Notes under the pieces: generated by a model
Told to the model about the DNA's origin: nothing
The model's database searches: none
What the model saw: only the letters and a program-made list of their open reading frames with translations
Shown: one piece after another, positions 45,147 to 57,947 of the stretch
Layout of the letters: every line of letters starts with the position of its first letter
How positions within the stretch are numbered: the stretch's first letter is position 1
Translations under genes and position numbers: made by a program
Assembly: GCF_050436995.1 (NCBI RefSeq)
Contig: NC_134763.1
Location: forward strand, 3,038,001-3,102,000
Direction: 5' to 3'
Origin: Anticarsia gemmatalis
Lineage: Eukaryota > Arthropoda > Insecta > Lepidoptera > Erebidae
Length of the DNA: 64,000 nt

Positions 45147-48115
45147 GGTCGCGCGGGAGTGCGCGGGAGAGCGCGGCTCACTCGGCCAGCCCGCATCTAC
45201 CCGAGGTAACTCACATGACTAGTACACGCGCAATTTTAATAGGGTTGCCGCTTTTAGTTGTATTATTTTGCTAATGTATCAATGTTTTTATTTTTTTTCA
45301 TAAGCAGTTTGTACATAAATTGTTTTGAGTGATAGGCTATATACCAACAATGTGTGTGTCTAACCGCAGAGGAAATGAAACAAAAAACAAATTCGCACCT
45401 TTACAGAAATCTATAAACATTTCATGGAAGACAAAGCTAAATCCAAACTTGATCAGGGGAAAGGGCTTTAAAAGGGCTGATAATCTCGTCAGGGCGGTAC
45501 CGGAGCCCTATTTGTTGTATACAAGCTTGAGGCCAGAGGTCCAACAGTATAATATTGTTAATCTCTACGCTCATATGGTCGACTGCGCTCATTTCTTTTC
45601 GATTGAATAGATAAATAGCATAAAAATACAGCCGATGATGTATGGAAAGTACAGTTTCCTTAGTTTCTATGAGCTCCGGTTCAACAGTTAACTTCATTTA
45701 AAGAATGATTGTAAAATACATTATAGGTTAAGAAAACCTTGGACTCCCGATAGTTCTTTAACACTTCTTTGAGGGGTGTAAAGATCCTAACCAGCAGTTA
45801 ACCAGAGTGGTGGACTTTGGACTAACTCCTATGTCATTATAGGAGGAAATCTATTCCAGAAAGTGGTAGTTTTATTCCTGTTAAAATTATTGTGATGAAG
45901 TAAATATATATTACGGTATCGCATGGCAGCCCTGTGCCAGCAGGGGTGGTGGGGGACGCGGCCGCCTTGACAGCGCAGTGCCGTTAATTCCTGAGCGCTG
46001 CCGCGGCCGATTGACAACGCGCTCGGAATTTATCGACGCGCACACTCGCCGACGCTGCCCGGTAGAGATGTGATGCGACGCTCTATGGATATGTCGATAT
46101 CGATATAGATATACTTTATACAAAATATAGAGTTAAAATGCTAAACTTATAAGTTTGCCATATGATAATAAGTCAGGCGACGTACTTCGTACCACATTGG
46201 GTCAATTGATAAGATTTTATAAAAATAAGGTTTACAGTTAACTTCTATAAGTTTGCCAAGAAGTATGATTGATGAATTAAAGTTTAATTAAGTCGTATTC
46301 TAAACGTCAAAACATGTAATTATAGTAGATTTTTGTTTGGTCTCATGAAACAGAGCTCTATACAGAAAGATTCTATACTGCGCTTTACAAATAAGATCTG
46401 CAATGGGAAATAACGAATAACCTTAATGTGGTGCACGGGTTTAATAAGCAACTAGAAATTAATATCAATTAGAACAGTATTTTCAGGGCTTGCAACTAGG
46501 ATTGGTAGAGCCTTACAATTAATTTGTACCCAGTAGTACTCAAAACCGAGACAGAAAGATTCTCAAGATAAGTTGGGTCATTTTCTTTCACTACAAATCA
46601 TCGACACGTGTTCCACTACATCCCTAGTCCGCGTCTCTGCGTTCACTCGATGTACATACCGTCTATATACTCTCAGTACATAAGGGCAGACGCCTTTTAG
46701 GTCCAACCGCGCGACGGCAGCCAGGCCCCCGTCTGCTCGGCGCGAAATACCCTCCACTGGTACATCATCTAATTATACATGAATTGTGGAAACATGGAGA
46801 TTCTACGTTATATTTACTAAAGTCACTACGACAGTTTGTTGTTTTGCACACTAATAGCTACTTTTGACCCGTGGCTTTGTTGGTTTTTTTTCAAAATTAT
46901 ACAAAACTTTAGAATCTTATTTAAAATTAATTTTCGATAAAATTTGAAACCATACTGGCGTCTTACGTGCCAAGAGGCATTTACGTTAAAAATACAATTT
47001 TATCTCTGTTTAAACTTATTGAAAAAATCACCAGCCTATAAGTCTTCTTGAAAATATAATCTACTAGCATTATTTGCAGAGACCTAAACTCATAGCAAAA
47101 AACTAATTCCTATAATTAAAAACCTAAAAAAAAAATCTGATCAAAAACCGATTCAAAAAAATTGCACGAAAAATGTTACGCGCGCATCGCTCTCATTCAG
47201 ATCAACTGTCATTACTGTCACTTCACAGCAAACATTACTAGAATTGGCTCTCAGAATGCATTCACAATACATCTTTAATTTACCGCCGGTCTCCGAAACG
47301 CAGCTAGCGACAATACCCAGGGGGGTATATCTAGGTCACCAGGACACCGGAGCGGTCTAGCTTATAACAATTACCTACGTTCCTGTGGGTGGAAGTGATG
47401 AACAATTAAGCAATATCCTCCCCTGCATCATGCTTGTGTGTGGTATTGGACGGAATGCTTAGACAACATTAGCTACTGGACAACGGGGAACTGAGATTGA
47501 ACAAGCTTTGGAGATAGCTCTCTGTCTATACATTATTAGGTCTGTACTAATAGACTGGTGTCAGCTTTAAGAAACTATTTGGGTATGTGATGTGGACTTT
47601 TAAAATCGTATGTCCGACTTGATACTGCCAAACGACAAATACTGCGACAATTAACAAAAAGATTACTATTGAATTCGTAACCTGTCCATAACTTATTTCT
47701 ATTTGCGCGCTAGACGGTGATTAATAGTTTTTGTTTTATTAATAGGTTTAGTAAGCAAAACTGAATTATAAAACATAACTATATATGGACTCAAATGTAA
47801 CATTATTATTGGCAAGACTAGACATAATAAGCTTAACGAAAGGCACAAAGATTTTCGTTCATATAAATTAAACGCTTTACTACTTGCAAATCTTTATACA
47901 AACCAATGCAAAGAATGTATAATGTAAAAATTTTATGTACTTAATTAATGAATAATGTGTTGTAATGGACTTGTATCACCAGAAAGATGTACAAGGAAAA
48001 AGCAGCTTACACGTGCCGAATGTCAGCCAAGTGTCTTTATTCATTGACATTGTTGTCTAACCAACATTATTTTCTTAAAGAATAGTCGTAGAACTCTAGC
48101 TGTTTTATTCTTTTA
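45147..48115. other. Non-coding stretch with several GC islands
   Basis: GC patches lie at about 45147-45200, 45935-46070 (GGGACGCGGCCGCCTTGACA), 46680-46750 and 47280-47345. The patch near 46090 has GTCGATATCGATATAG. No exon was recognised; frames are short and domain-free. Confidence 0.35.
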
Positions 48116-48378
48116 CTAGCTGACCCGCGCAACTTCGCTTGCGTCACATAAGAGAGAATGGGCCAAAATTTTCCCCGTTTTTGTAACATTTTTTATTGCT
48201 ACTCTGCTCCTATTGGTCGTGGCGTAATGATATATCTATAGCCTTTCTCGATAAATGGACTATCTAACACTGAAAGATTTTTTCAAATCGGACCAGTAGT
48301 TCCTGAGATTAGCGCATTCAAACAAACAAACAAACAATCAAACAAACAAACTCTTCAGCTTTATAATATTAGTATAGA
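48116..48378 (-). mobile_element. Short Helitron, about 263 bp
   Basis: Minus-strand 5' end TCTATACTAATATTATAAAG and 3' end GTTGCGCGGGTCAGCTAG, inserted between A and T. Intact and closely similar to 25408-25657. Confidence 0.85.
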
Positions 48379-48611
48379 TTGATCTAAGATTAAGAATTAA
48401 ATAGCACTTTACAAACACAAAGTACAGTCAGATCCGAAACAATCATTTGCATACGCAATCCAAGATTTTGTGACAGATTCATTCTCTCCTGACGTGTACG
48501 CGATTGAACCACGATTAACATTATAATTATTATAGTTATACAGATTCCTAAGTGACAATTAATGGGCCACCCACATCTTAGGTCTTTTTACGCCTAGAGT
48601 TGCTCTGCAGA

Positions 48612-48985
48612 TTGTTTTACTGACCAGTAAATGCAACTACTTTGACATAAACTGACTGCTAATCGGGTTTTATTGAAGTTTAAACTTTCACTGATCAAAA
48701 CCTTCGCGGAACGCACACATAGATCATTATAACCGTGTAAGAGTGTTATCACTATAATCAGTGCAATCAAGTGACCATCCATCTATGAAATTCACGCACC
48801 AGGCGTTGTTTAACCCACCGATTTTTTACTAACCAGTGAGTGTAAGTACTTCTCGGGTTTATTTGAAGTCCGAACTTTCACTGGTCAAATCTTCTCGGCA
48901 CATACTCGTAGATCATTACAAGAGCGTTAGAGTGTAATCACTATAATCAGTGTATTTTAGTGTAATCAGTGAAACAGACAACACG
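48612..48985. repeat. Diverged tandem duplication, about 210-bp period
   Basis: 48612-48775 and 48824-48985 share TTTACT(G/A)ACCAGT, TCGGGTTT, AACTTTCACTG(A/G)TCAAA, TAGATCATTA and the strongest block ATCACTATAATCAGTG. Identity looks uneven, with conserved blocks separated by diverged stretches. Non-coding in all frames. Confidence 0.6.
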
Positions 48986-48989
48986 ACGT

Positions 48990-50100
48990 TGTCGCCGGAC
49001 AAGTTTGGGCTCGGTGTAACTAAACTAATTAGGTAAAGGCTCGCTACACATTACGTGTTCTTGACGAGGTGGGGTCTTATTACCAGCGAGAGATTTATGT
49101 CAAGTTTTTGGAGACACGCGTAGCAAATTGTGTATTTAGTTCTAAATTAACTAATTGTTGATGATCTGATTTTCGTACTCAATTGAATCCATATCAATAT
49201 TGTAAATGTGATAGACAATGTGTCTCTGTCTGTCTATCCTATTCCCAGCTTCCCAGCTATCCGGCAAGCGGGTTTTTCCAAATTTTGTGTAAAATGATGA
49301 CAGGTAAAGAGCCGGGTTCAAAATTTTAGCGTTAGCGTTTACTTACGTCTTTATCCAAATTCACGTTTCATCTTGTTTATTACGAACTTTTGTATGACAA
49401 TAGCTAGTATTCAATATTATTAGCGTTTTGAGAACGCTGTTTATACTTAAAATTATCACGCTTACGATCCTATGTGCGTATTTTACGCAACATACATATA
49501 ATACGAGTATGCAGCAGGTAGTATAAATATTAATGGGTTCTATGGCCACCAGTGAAAGACATGAAACTTTATGGAAAACTGTAAACGGTAAAAGAGCGGC
49601 GAAGAAGATTTCTCGTAAAATATCTGATTGCATTGTTCTTAGATGACTGAAGAAATAGAGTACAGATGCTAAAATGATTTACTTATATATTTATTATATT
49701 CAATACATCCTTATTTCATTAAAATCTGCGCTTACATTGAGAAAGTAGTGGCCTTATTTCTTGTCTTGGGTGGGCAATGTGAGTATTGGTATTGATAATG
49801 AGGGTTTTAAATAGTAATATGTCCAGTTAAGGTTACAAGCTCCATGTAGGAATCATAACTTAAAAAAAATATTGTATTTGAATTAAAGTTACTGTTATAC
49901 TGTTTCCATTCTAATATTTTTTTTTCATAAATATCAATTATCGCTATAACTAGAACCACACCTTAAAACGTGACCAGCTCTTACCCAACGTTAAGACGAA
50001 CACGGGATGAGGCGAGCGTCCGGCGATCCCTTTCAACTGGCCGCGAGGGTGCCACCCCTGCTCAAAGGGTTGTTATGAATAAACGGTCTCAATAATGATA
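48990..50100. other. AT-rich non-coding stretch
   Basis: Nothing recognised; a 90-codon minus frame (49633-49361) is hydrophobic and low-complexity with no domain. Confidence 0.3.
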
Positions 50101-50229
50101 AGGAGCTCGGCGTATGGACTACTAGCGATGGTAGTGCATTGATTTCTTATCTAAATGATGGGGAATTAATTTATGATTGCGCGGATTCGACTTTTGGCGG
50201 ATTTTTGATGGGTTCCAATCGTTTAAACG

Positions 50230-50350
50230 GTCACCTCGCCACAACAACCGTAGCGCCGCGTGTGGTGGATTTGAATCCCACCCGGGACAAATCTTTGTGT
50301 GATGAGCACGAGTATTTGTTCTGAGCCTGGTTGTCAATTTATCTGTATAA
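50230..50350 (+). repeat. SINE family B fragment
   Basis: TGGATTTGAATCCCACCCGG is a B-box-like core. It is followed by GGACAAATCTTTGTGTGATG and TTTGTTCTGAGCCTGG, phrases of a second common lepidopteran SINE. The A-box half is degraded. It abuts a family A copy in the same orientation. Confidence 0.55.
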
Positions 50351-50355
50351 GAATA

Positions 50356-50570
50356 CCTCTGTGGCGCAGTGGTTTAGGTCACCATGCCAATACCACTGCG
50401 TCGGGAGGTCGTGGGTTCGATTCCCACACGGAGCAATTATTTGTGCGATCCACAAATAATTATTTCGGGTCTGGTTGTGCTTTGTGTCCGTTGTTTGTAT
50501 GTTTGTAAAAGTCCCCGCGACACAAGAGCAATTCTTAGTGCGGGAGTTGTCAAAAAAAAAAAAAATAATA
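50356..50570 (+). repeat. tRNA-derived SINE, family A, complete copy
   Basis: A box in GTGGCGCAGTGGTTTAGG, B box in GGGTTCGATTCCC. The body CAATTATTTGTGCGATCC continues to CCGCGACACAAGAGCAATTC and GTGCGGGAGTTGT, ending in an A-rich tail (50552-50570). It is the most complete of three copies (others at 150-300 and 60001-60197). The tRNA-like head lacks a 3' acceptor half, so it is not a tRNA gene. Confidence 0.85.
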
Positions 50571-50907
50571 ACAAATATTTAAAAGTATATAAGTATGTTT
50601 ATCAGTTATTTGGTTACTATAGTACAAGCTCTGCTTAGTTTGGAATCAAATGACGGTGTGTGAGTTGTCCAATAATATTTAAGTTTTCTTTAATACAATC
50701 GTTTTGTTGTCTAAATAGAGACTAAGAATTTGTACTTTTATTCATCTTGTTTATGACAATAATGTTATTCAAAATTATAATTTTCGATAGTCATCAAACC
50801 CCGAAAGAAATAGCAAATCAACCTTCCTAATCATTGCACCACACGTACTATCAGCCTCATCTTGGATATTCACGTATTCAAACAAATATTATTTTTATCT
50901 GTATCAC

Positions 50908-50992
50908 TTACCGTTATAGCGTTTTTATGTATGAGTTTTGACGCTATTGAATAGATAAACTACCGCTAAAAGTACTCAGAAACCGGGGGTAA
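50908..50992. repeat. Hairpin MITE, copy lacking one arm
   Basis: GATAAACTACCGCTAAAAG then TACTCAGAAACCGGGGGTAA is one complete arm of the palindromic family found whole at 57471-57587 and 63880-63961. The opposite arm is reduced to TTACCGTTATAGCG. Confidence 0.6.
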
Positions 50993-53225
50993 GGTGCAGA
51001 AAAAAAGGCGTTTAGGTAGCAACAAACGCTGCCCTTATCGTTGCCAATATTTAATTAAAGTTTTTCAATTCAAACCTGTCAATGTCTCATATTTAGTGAC
51101 CCCTACTCGCGTTGTGCCCCCTAATAACAGTAACTTTGAGGTGCGTATTCGTGACGAGGTTTCTTTTACGCCAGCGGCTTGGAGGTGGTAGGGGGCGCTT
51201 TTAAAGTGTAACCCCAAATCAAAATGTCCGCGGCAGACTGAGCCTCACTAGTCATGTTAATGTTACGTTTGGAACAAGGTTTTACAAGGAAGTAGGGGAG
51301 CTGGATATGTTTAAAATGTTTTTAAGGGAGAAATTATTAATTGAAGTTAAAAAGTCTTATTACTAAACAAGAGACTATAAGCAAGAGAAGGGAAATATGA
51401 GAGATGGAAATTAAAATACAAGATACAATGTTTTGGTTAAGATGGCCTTGAAATTAAATAGTTCTTCATTATAAATTATTAGGTTTTAATAAAGAACCTG
51501 TTTCATTTTAATGTTTTCGAAATTCCATATTTTATGTAACTATAACTTGGAATAATCGAATATGGCATATAAATTGCAGAAAAATTGAAAGGAAAAAAGG
51601 CAACCGTTTCCAAATAACCTCTACTTTCGCACGAAGACTGTAATCTTCCCGAAAGTTCAGACATTTGACAAAAGGTCAAACAATTCCCAGTAAACAAAAT
51701 TAAAGATCAGACATGAAAAATGAAGTCTAAAACAAATCAATCTACATTTGAACTAGTGAAGTATTTACTCAAAAGGTGTTTATTAAGAAAATATTCGTAC
51801 AAAGTGGGAATTAGAGCGAGTGTGCGCGTGGGCTGGGTGATAGGACGCCTACGCTCGCGTCGCACGGTCGACTACGCTCGCGGTCACCTATGAACTATCT
51901 AGTGGGCATATATCTGTGGGTTGGTTGTTATGTATAATGTATTCAGTTGTATTTCGGATTTACATCACGCGTGGGGTTTGTTGGTCTTGTTCAGTCGATA
52001 GGAGAGCTGAGATTGTCCGGCTGGTTGGAATAGATAGTTGTAATTAATCTATTAGTTGAGATAACATATGACTTTGTGACTATAGTGTAAGTACGCCTAC
52101 GTTACGTTTGATATGTCAAATGTCATGGAGTAATCCTATTGTTACGGTAGTTAGTAGTTTCAGGTGTGTCAATGTAACTAAGTGTTTTGGATAAAGAAAA
52201 CTATAAAAGGTAGGCTCTTGGAAGTCTAGGAACAGATTATTAGAAATTGTGATGATGTGTCTCAGGGAAAAGAAAAACATTGGAAGTTTAACTTTAAGAG
52301 CGTTTGTTCCAGACGTTAACGTAACGACTTGAACAAACACTGTATGCAAAATAAAATAATCGTTTTACTATTTCAATTAACCAAACATACAAAACTAAAC
52401 ACATAACAAGAGACAACCAACGTTCTACCCACTGCGCCACTCTTCCAAATGAACATAAACCAATTGAAATAAATCACACTCAAAACGGATGTTTAACACG
52501 TTTTTAATAAAGATCTCGAGAGGCTCTTCCGACAAATTAATCACGAAATCTCGCGAACAAACGATAAATCAAATTAAAATCACCATAATAAAAATGTTCG
52601 TGAAAACATCAATTAATATAATGAATTCTGAGCGCGTAACTCAGACAAAGTCGGGAGTCGGAGTCGGAGCTTCAACGCACTCAAACCTGCTTCGTTTCTG
52701 AACCAACTTTGACCCACTTCGAGTAGTCCAACGAACTTTTAGGGTGTATGCACATGAGAGGTGACGCTTGTGAATGCTGGATGCAGTGTTCGCCTAATTA
52801 AACGTTTGAAGCAAATGTCGCTGAATATTGTCATGTTTTGAAGTACGTATACTGTTTTATAAAAATAAAACCTTGTAAATATTGGCTTTTGCTTTTGTCT
52901 ATAGTAAAGCATTGAGCATCGTGCTCTATATTCAGATCTTCAAAATTGATACGCAGCGAATGTTCGACGTTCTGTTACAAGTGAATGCTCACATGTGTAC
53001 TCCCCTTATCGTGCCTTGTACACATCGTCGACAACAGAGCCGTAGTTCTGCCTCGATAATGAGGAAAACGCACTCCCCAATTTACATTAACGATTCACCG
53101 AAAAAGTCCAACATAAAAAGACAGGGGAACGTAAAGGCGTCGAACAATTCCTTTCATCTCGCGTCTTCCGCCGCCAGCATAAACAAGCTCCGAGAAAAGT
53201 CCCTGAATAATAATTAGGGTTGAAG
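50993..53225. other. Mostly AT-rich stretch with GC patches
   Basis: A GC patch lies at about 51820-51895 (CTACGCTCGCGTCGCACGG). A 111-codon plus frame (52882-53217) has no domain or splice support. No gene is called. Confidence 0.3.
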
Positions 53226-53560
53226 ATTAGGTTGAACGAGAAATCGGGCCGGCATCGTAGCGGCATCGCACTGGCTCTATTAATTACGGTGCCCAAGGCG
53301 GACGCGGGTATATAGGCTCGAATTTCCGGGCATATACCTAACGTAGATACGTGGGCAGCGCGGCGTCTCGCGTGCCGCCCCCTCTCCCCCCAGCGAGGCT
53401 CCCGCCATCCTTGTTCCCCCCTCGGTCTAATTGACGGCGCGCCGGACGCCGGCGTCGCCCGCGGGGACTCCGCTCCGCCTTCCGGACTCCGTGCGCTGCC
53501 TCCGATTTACAACATCGGCCGATAATCTTTTCTTGATGACGTAACTACATAGATATAATA
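53226..53560. promoter_or_regulatory. GC/CpG-rich island
   Basis: Dense CpG with GCGCGGCGTCTCGCGTGCCG, GACGGCGCGCCGGACGCCGG and GTCTAATTGACGG (homeodomain-type core). Non-coding. Inferred regulatory element. Confidence 0.35.
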
Positions 53561-54030
53561 GTATCTGTGCTCTCTTTATCACTTTCACGAGGAAATCGAC
53601 GGTGCTTGGTCAACTCGCGACGTAAAGCTTAGCGGCGATTTTTATCGTTAGGTGTCTATAAAATGCTGCTGATGGCGTTAACATAATCGTCAAATCAAAG
53701 CAAGAACAACAAAGAACAATTTATCGTTCAAAATCAAAATAAAATATTTGTATTCAAAAGTTTCTAGCTTTTTACAACTGCAGGACTCTCCTTAGAACTG
53801 CTAAATACCACCCAAAATCCATAATAGATTTGAACCTGAATAAAGCTTCAAACACTTCAAAAATGAATTAAACATTGCCAGGTAAATAAAATTAAAACTG
53901 CCAAATACACAATCACATTAGTACAAAGACATTACACCTACACCAACTCACACACACCGCCTAACTTCACCGACTCAGCATCACCTACCAAACTACCCAC
54001 TATCAAAGGGCACAGAGTTTATTAAGTCTC
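53561..54030. other. AT-rich spacer
   Basis: Nothing recognised apart from an A-rich patch near 53730. Confidence 0.3.
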
Positions 54031-54335
54031 ATCAGGCCGGAGCAAGGTGTCAACACGGGCGGCTGCTCCCGTTGGGATAATTAAAAACTCTCATCGCGGA
54101 AGACGCGGGCGGGGGGCGGCCGGGGGGGAGGGGGAGGTGTAGAGCCGCGGGGTCCGCGAGCGAACGCACTAATTAATAAGGGTCTGTCGATATTGATTTA
54201 CGAGTCGGACCCGCGCTCCGTAATGATGGCAACGTGCAGGGCCTTTGTTTGATGGGTCAGGCACGGTAAACACTGTGACGTCACGAACTCCGCGTGCTCG
54301 GGACATGTTACGTCGTGTTGTTTAGGGGCTTACGT
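54031..54335. promoter_or_regulatory. GC island with G-quadruplex-type run
   Basis: At 54107-54138 at least four G runs of three or more lie within about 32 bases (CGGGCGGGGGGCGG, CGGGGGGGAGGGGGAGG). The island also has ACTAATTAATAAGGG, a homeodomain-type core, and GTGACGTCACG, a palindromic CRE-like site near 54277. Confidence 0.4.
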
Positions 54336-56590
54336 AAGGCGGAGAGGGAAAGCCTCCATTTTCGTGTATAAATTCGAATTTTCGTTGTATATGGTACACG
54401 TTATACATTAAGAGGTACACCTTTACTTATTAACGAGTTGGCAACAAGGAAAAAAGTACAGTCCAAAGTCTTCCTGTATCAGGTACTGTCCGCCAGCCTC
54501 TGTGCTACTCGTGCAAACTGTTGCTAGGCAAGAATGTAAAGCGATGGATACTTAGAACTTCAGACTATTAGAGGAAACTAATTTGAATAATTCATTCTTG
54601 TTACTTACAAATTACTAGTTGTTATGAACAAGAAATTCATCTTATTAGCGTAGGATCATAGGAAAATGTAAAATTATTAGTTGGGCACGCATGCATACAC
54701 AAAAGTGGATTGTAGAGATAGACAAAGAATATCAGGATTTGTTAGAAAATCATATGTTTTTGAGTTTAACGAGAATTTCCATGTTCCGGTTTCCATGAAA
54801 TCTTCAAATGCCAATAAGACCCTGATCTTGTAGCAATGGCTAAAAACATTGACACAGATTCAATATTATAAAGCGTTAATCATCCATTGTTCTATATCGA
54901 AAAAGGCAATAAGACCAATAAGGCAATCCAACCCATCATTTGAAATCTCACCCGTAGCGCAGCGAGGCATTAGCGAAAATTCTCAATTCGCATTCGGGCG
55001 GCACACACGACTGGGATTTGCATTGCATCGAGAAGAAACGCAAAAAGACCTACCACCCGCTTCTCCCCAATGTACTAACGGAAAAAATCACCCCCCGATA
55101 TGTTACGCTCGAGTTCCGCATGTATTAAGTAAGTAACTAAGCTTGCTATGTAAACGTGGACTAGTTTCTGCTTGAGTATTTTGTCGCGTTTTCTACTTTT
55201 TGCACACATAGCTACTGCCGGGGGCTTTGCCTGAACGGAGAGATAAAAAGGAATACAAAACGCAGGTTTTAAGACGAACTTTTAATATGAACTGCTGGTG
55301 TTGTACTGATTTCTTTGTTCCATTTTAGTAGTAGTAACTGGGGGTCAAATATCTTTGTGATTGTACTGACATGCGCTTTTCAACATTTCATCTAAATGCA
55401 ACTGTCATCATCACAGTCACCACCAGTCATCATTAAAGCCCTGTTTTTCTGCTGCTGATTTTTAAGTTGCTATTACCGAAAACTAAAGAATTCAACAGCT
55501 ATGAAACCTAACCTTCAAACCTTAACCCACATTCCCATTGCTGGGCAAAAGCTTCCACTTCCTCCAAGTAATCCATTGGAAACTTAAGTTAAATTCTGAC
55601 CCCTCAACCAATGATATGAATTCCAAACTTTAAAGAATCACAGCACTTGCAATAACTGCTGGCAATCTAATTCAAATACATTTGCTCATTTCTATTGAGC
55701 AGTAAACAGCGATAAGCTTGCAGACTCCTCGATAACTCCTAAGTATACTGAGTCATCTAACAAATTTAGCTATTTTATTATTTTTATATAAACGTACCGT
55801 TTTTATTTAAACCATGATCTTAATGATTATAGTCAAAAGAAGAGCTTACAATCTTTATGAAAAAAACATTAAATTTATTTCAAATTAGTTTGTTTTCATT
55901 AAAATATGAACAACTTGCCTTCAAATACATACAATTTGTCTTTCGCTTTCCTGTAAAATACTTTAATGTGAGTTGACTCATTATACTTGGAAGATACCGT
56001 CGTGATGAGTATCGACAGATCGCGGGGAGTGTGTGTCGATCGTCACTTCGAAGAATGACTTTATTTACGTCGAGTTTATTATCATGAGTGTACTCGTTAG
56101 CCTTCGCTCGTAAACAGTGGAGCTCACCTGCTCACTAAACACTTATTACGTGTGGATGAAACTAATGGCTATCTGAAGGATGCTGTCTTGACAATGAGTA
56201 AGCGTTCTTTGGTAATAGCAGTATTTAGAATTAAGCTCTGATGTATTTAGTCGATTTGAAACTTGATGAGGTTTGTGTTTTGAAACGTGTACCTATACGT
56301 ATTGATTTGCTTTTGCAGTTGTATTTCAAGTAAAAATATGTGGTTGAAAATGTGAACTAAAGGTAAACTTAAGTCTTTATGCTTCTTAGCTGCAAAATTG
56401 TAGAAGAAAAATTTGCTGTCGAAAAGAAAATTTCCGAACTATCTGCATCAGTAACTGGCGATCTAAAATGCATCGGCGAATAGTATTTAAATTTATTTTT
56501 GCTTTCGATTTTAATGCCATTTTCTCCCAAACTTTTATCTGATCAACAACATCATTATCGAATCCGCTGTCCATCTACAATCCATCTAGC
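54336..56590. other. AT-rich stretch, no gene recognised
   Basis: A moderately GC-rich patch around 54950-55020 lies in a 95-codon plus frame with no domain. Near 55530, a phrase ATTGCTGGGCAAAAGC is the inverse of the common LINE end. No exon was recognised. Confidence 0.3.
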
Positions 56591-56594
56591 ACCG

Positions 56595-56800
56595 GGGTCA
56601 AAGCGATAGCAAGGTAGTTGCCATGACGTCACGTAGCGGGGTCGTACGCGGTACAATAAAGCGGCGCATCGCTCGGTCGAGCTCGTAAACGCGCTGCGCG
56701 ATCTCAAACGACCACCGCTGAACAGAAGCTAGTGCCGGCGATACCGCCCGCATCACACCACACAAGAGAAGACAGAAGGTCTACAAAAAACTATACACTA
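56595..56800 (+). promoter_or_regulatory. Candidate promoter or GC island
   Basis: CpG-rich with ATGACGTCACG near 56624 (CRE-like palindrome) and a weak TATA-like CAATAAAG at about 56655. A purine/CA-rich leader-like stretch follows (CACACCACACAAGAGAAG). It could be a first exon of a non-coding or unrecognised transcript; no frame of note follows. Confidence 0.25.
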
Positions 56801-57274
56801 AAACAAAATAAGATAAACAAATCTAAGAATATTCCATGGCGATGAAGGTTGAAAATAGGATTCATAGAGGATGAAAAACTGCCACGCATAAACTGTAAAG
56901 GACCAAAGAGAAGTCACCCATCTATCTGTGATACTATTTTATAAACCGTCAAAATCTGATTCAACATCAATGACAATCAAATTCAAATATCACTATCAGG
57001 GTTAACTACAAACTATAATTGTTACTATCGTCTTATCAAAAAGATAAACACTTCCGAAGTTTGCCAGAAGAAAATGACATTACAGACCAAACATCAAACG
57101 AAATTGCAACACCACTTAAATTTTTCATTAGTACGCATTTCAATAGCCGACTCCTTGAGCAGTCAAAAGCAATGCAATTTGAAAACAAAGCAGAATCAAG
57201 TGGGACTACTGCAAGAAATTCACATTGTCGCAACTGAATAACGTCATTACCAGCTTTAGATATAACGACGGCCG

Positions 57275-57947
57275 TTCGGCAGCGGCACAGCGGGTACAAT
57301 GCTGAATAACTGGATGCGAACGTTGCCCGCTGTTTGTTAGAGACGCCACTCCTTACCGCCGAGCTAAGTGGACTGAAGAGATGGTAAAGAACTATTGTAC
57401 TGAAAACTTGTTATTATACTATACGCACTGAGTGGCAAATAAACAGAATGATTAATGGATGACTGACTGATTAACCCCCGGTTTCTGAGTACATTTGACG
57501 GTAGTTTATCTTTTCAATATTATATGAGTTTAAACGCTATTGAATGGATAAACTACCGCTAAATGTACCCCAGAAACCGAGGGTTAATGATTGACTAACT
57601 GACTAAAGGATTGATTAACTGGCGGACAAAATGATTGACTGTCTATAGACAGATTAGGTTTTACAATATACATACAGCAAAAACTGCTGAACCCAGGCTA
57701 TTGAAATTTTACCTTGGGTAATTACTAACCGAGCACTAACAAAGCATTTATATAAATTGTAATGTCTGAAAAGAATTTTTTTTCTATAAGCAAGTGATTC
57801 CGCGGGTCAAAGCTATTTAGATAATATAAAAGACATCGGATCGGCAACAGCATAGTTTGGACAGTGCAAGATAACTGCACGCGATCCTTGCCCGCTGTTC
57901 GTTAGAAACGAGCCACTTCTTACTTCCGCGCTAAGTGGACTGAAGAG
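57275..57947. repeat. Duplicated GC-rich module around a hairpin MITE
   Basis: Modules 57275-57380 and 57841-57947 share TTGCCCGCTGTT(T/C)GTTAGA, then CCACT(C/T)CTTAC and a perfect GCTAAGTGGACTGAAGAG. The offset is about 565 bp. Conservation is confined to the module and the sequence between is unrelated; it includes the MITE at 57471-57587. Neither copy is coding. Confidence 0.6.
57471..57587. mobile_element. Palindromic hairpin MITE, complete copy
   Basis: TTAACCCCCGGTTTCTGAG, then TACATTTGACGGTAGTTTA, faces TAAACTACCGCTAAATGTAC and CAGAAACCGAGGGTTAA. The arms are about 40 bp with a short AT-rich loop. Flanks read TTAA on both sides. Other copies: 63880-63961 and, one-armed, 50908-50992. 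Confidence 0.75.

Noticed and set aside
50356..50430. tRNA-like sequence with A and B boxes
   Set aside because: It continues into a repeated SINE body also found at 60001 and 150, and has no acceptor-stem closure, so it is not a tRNA gene.
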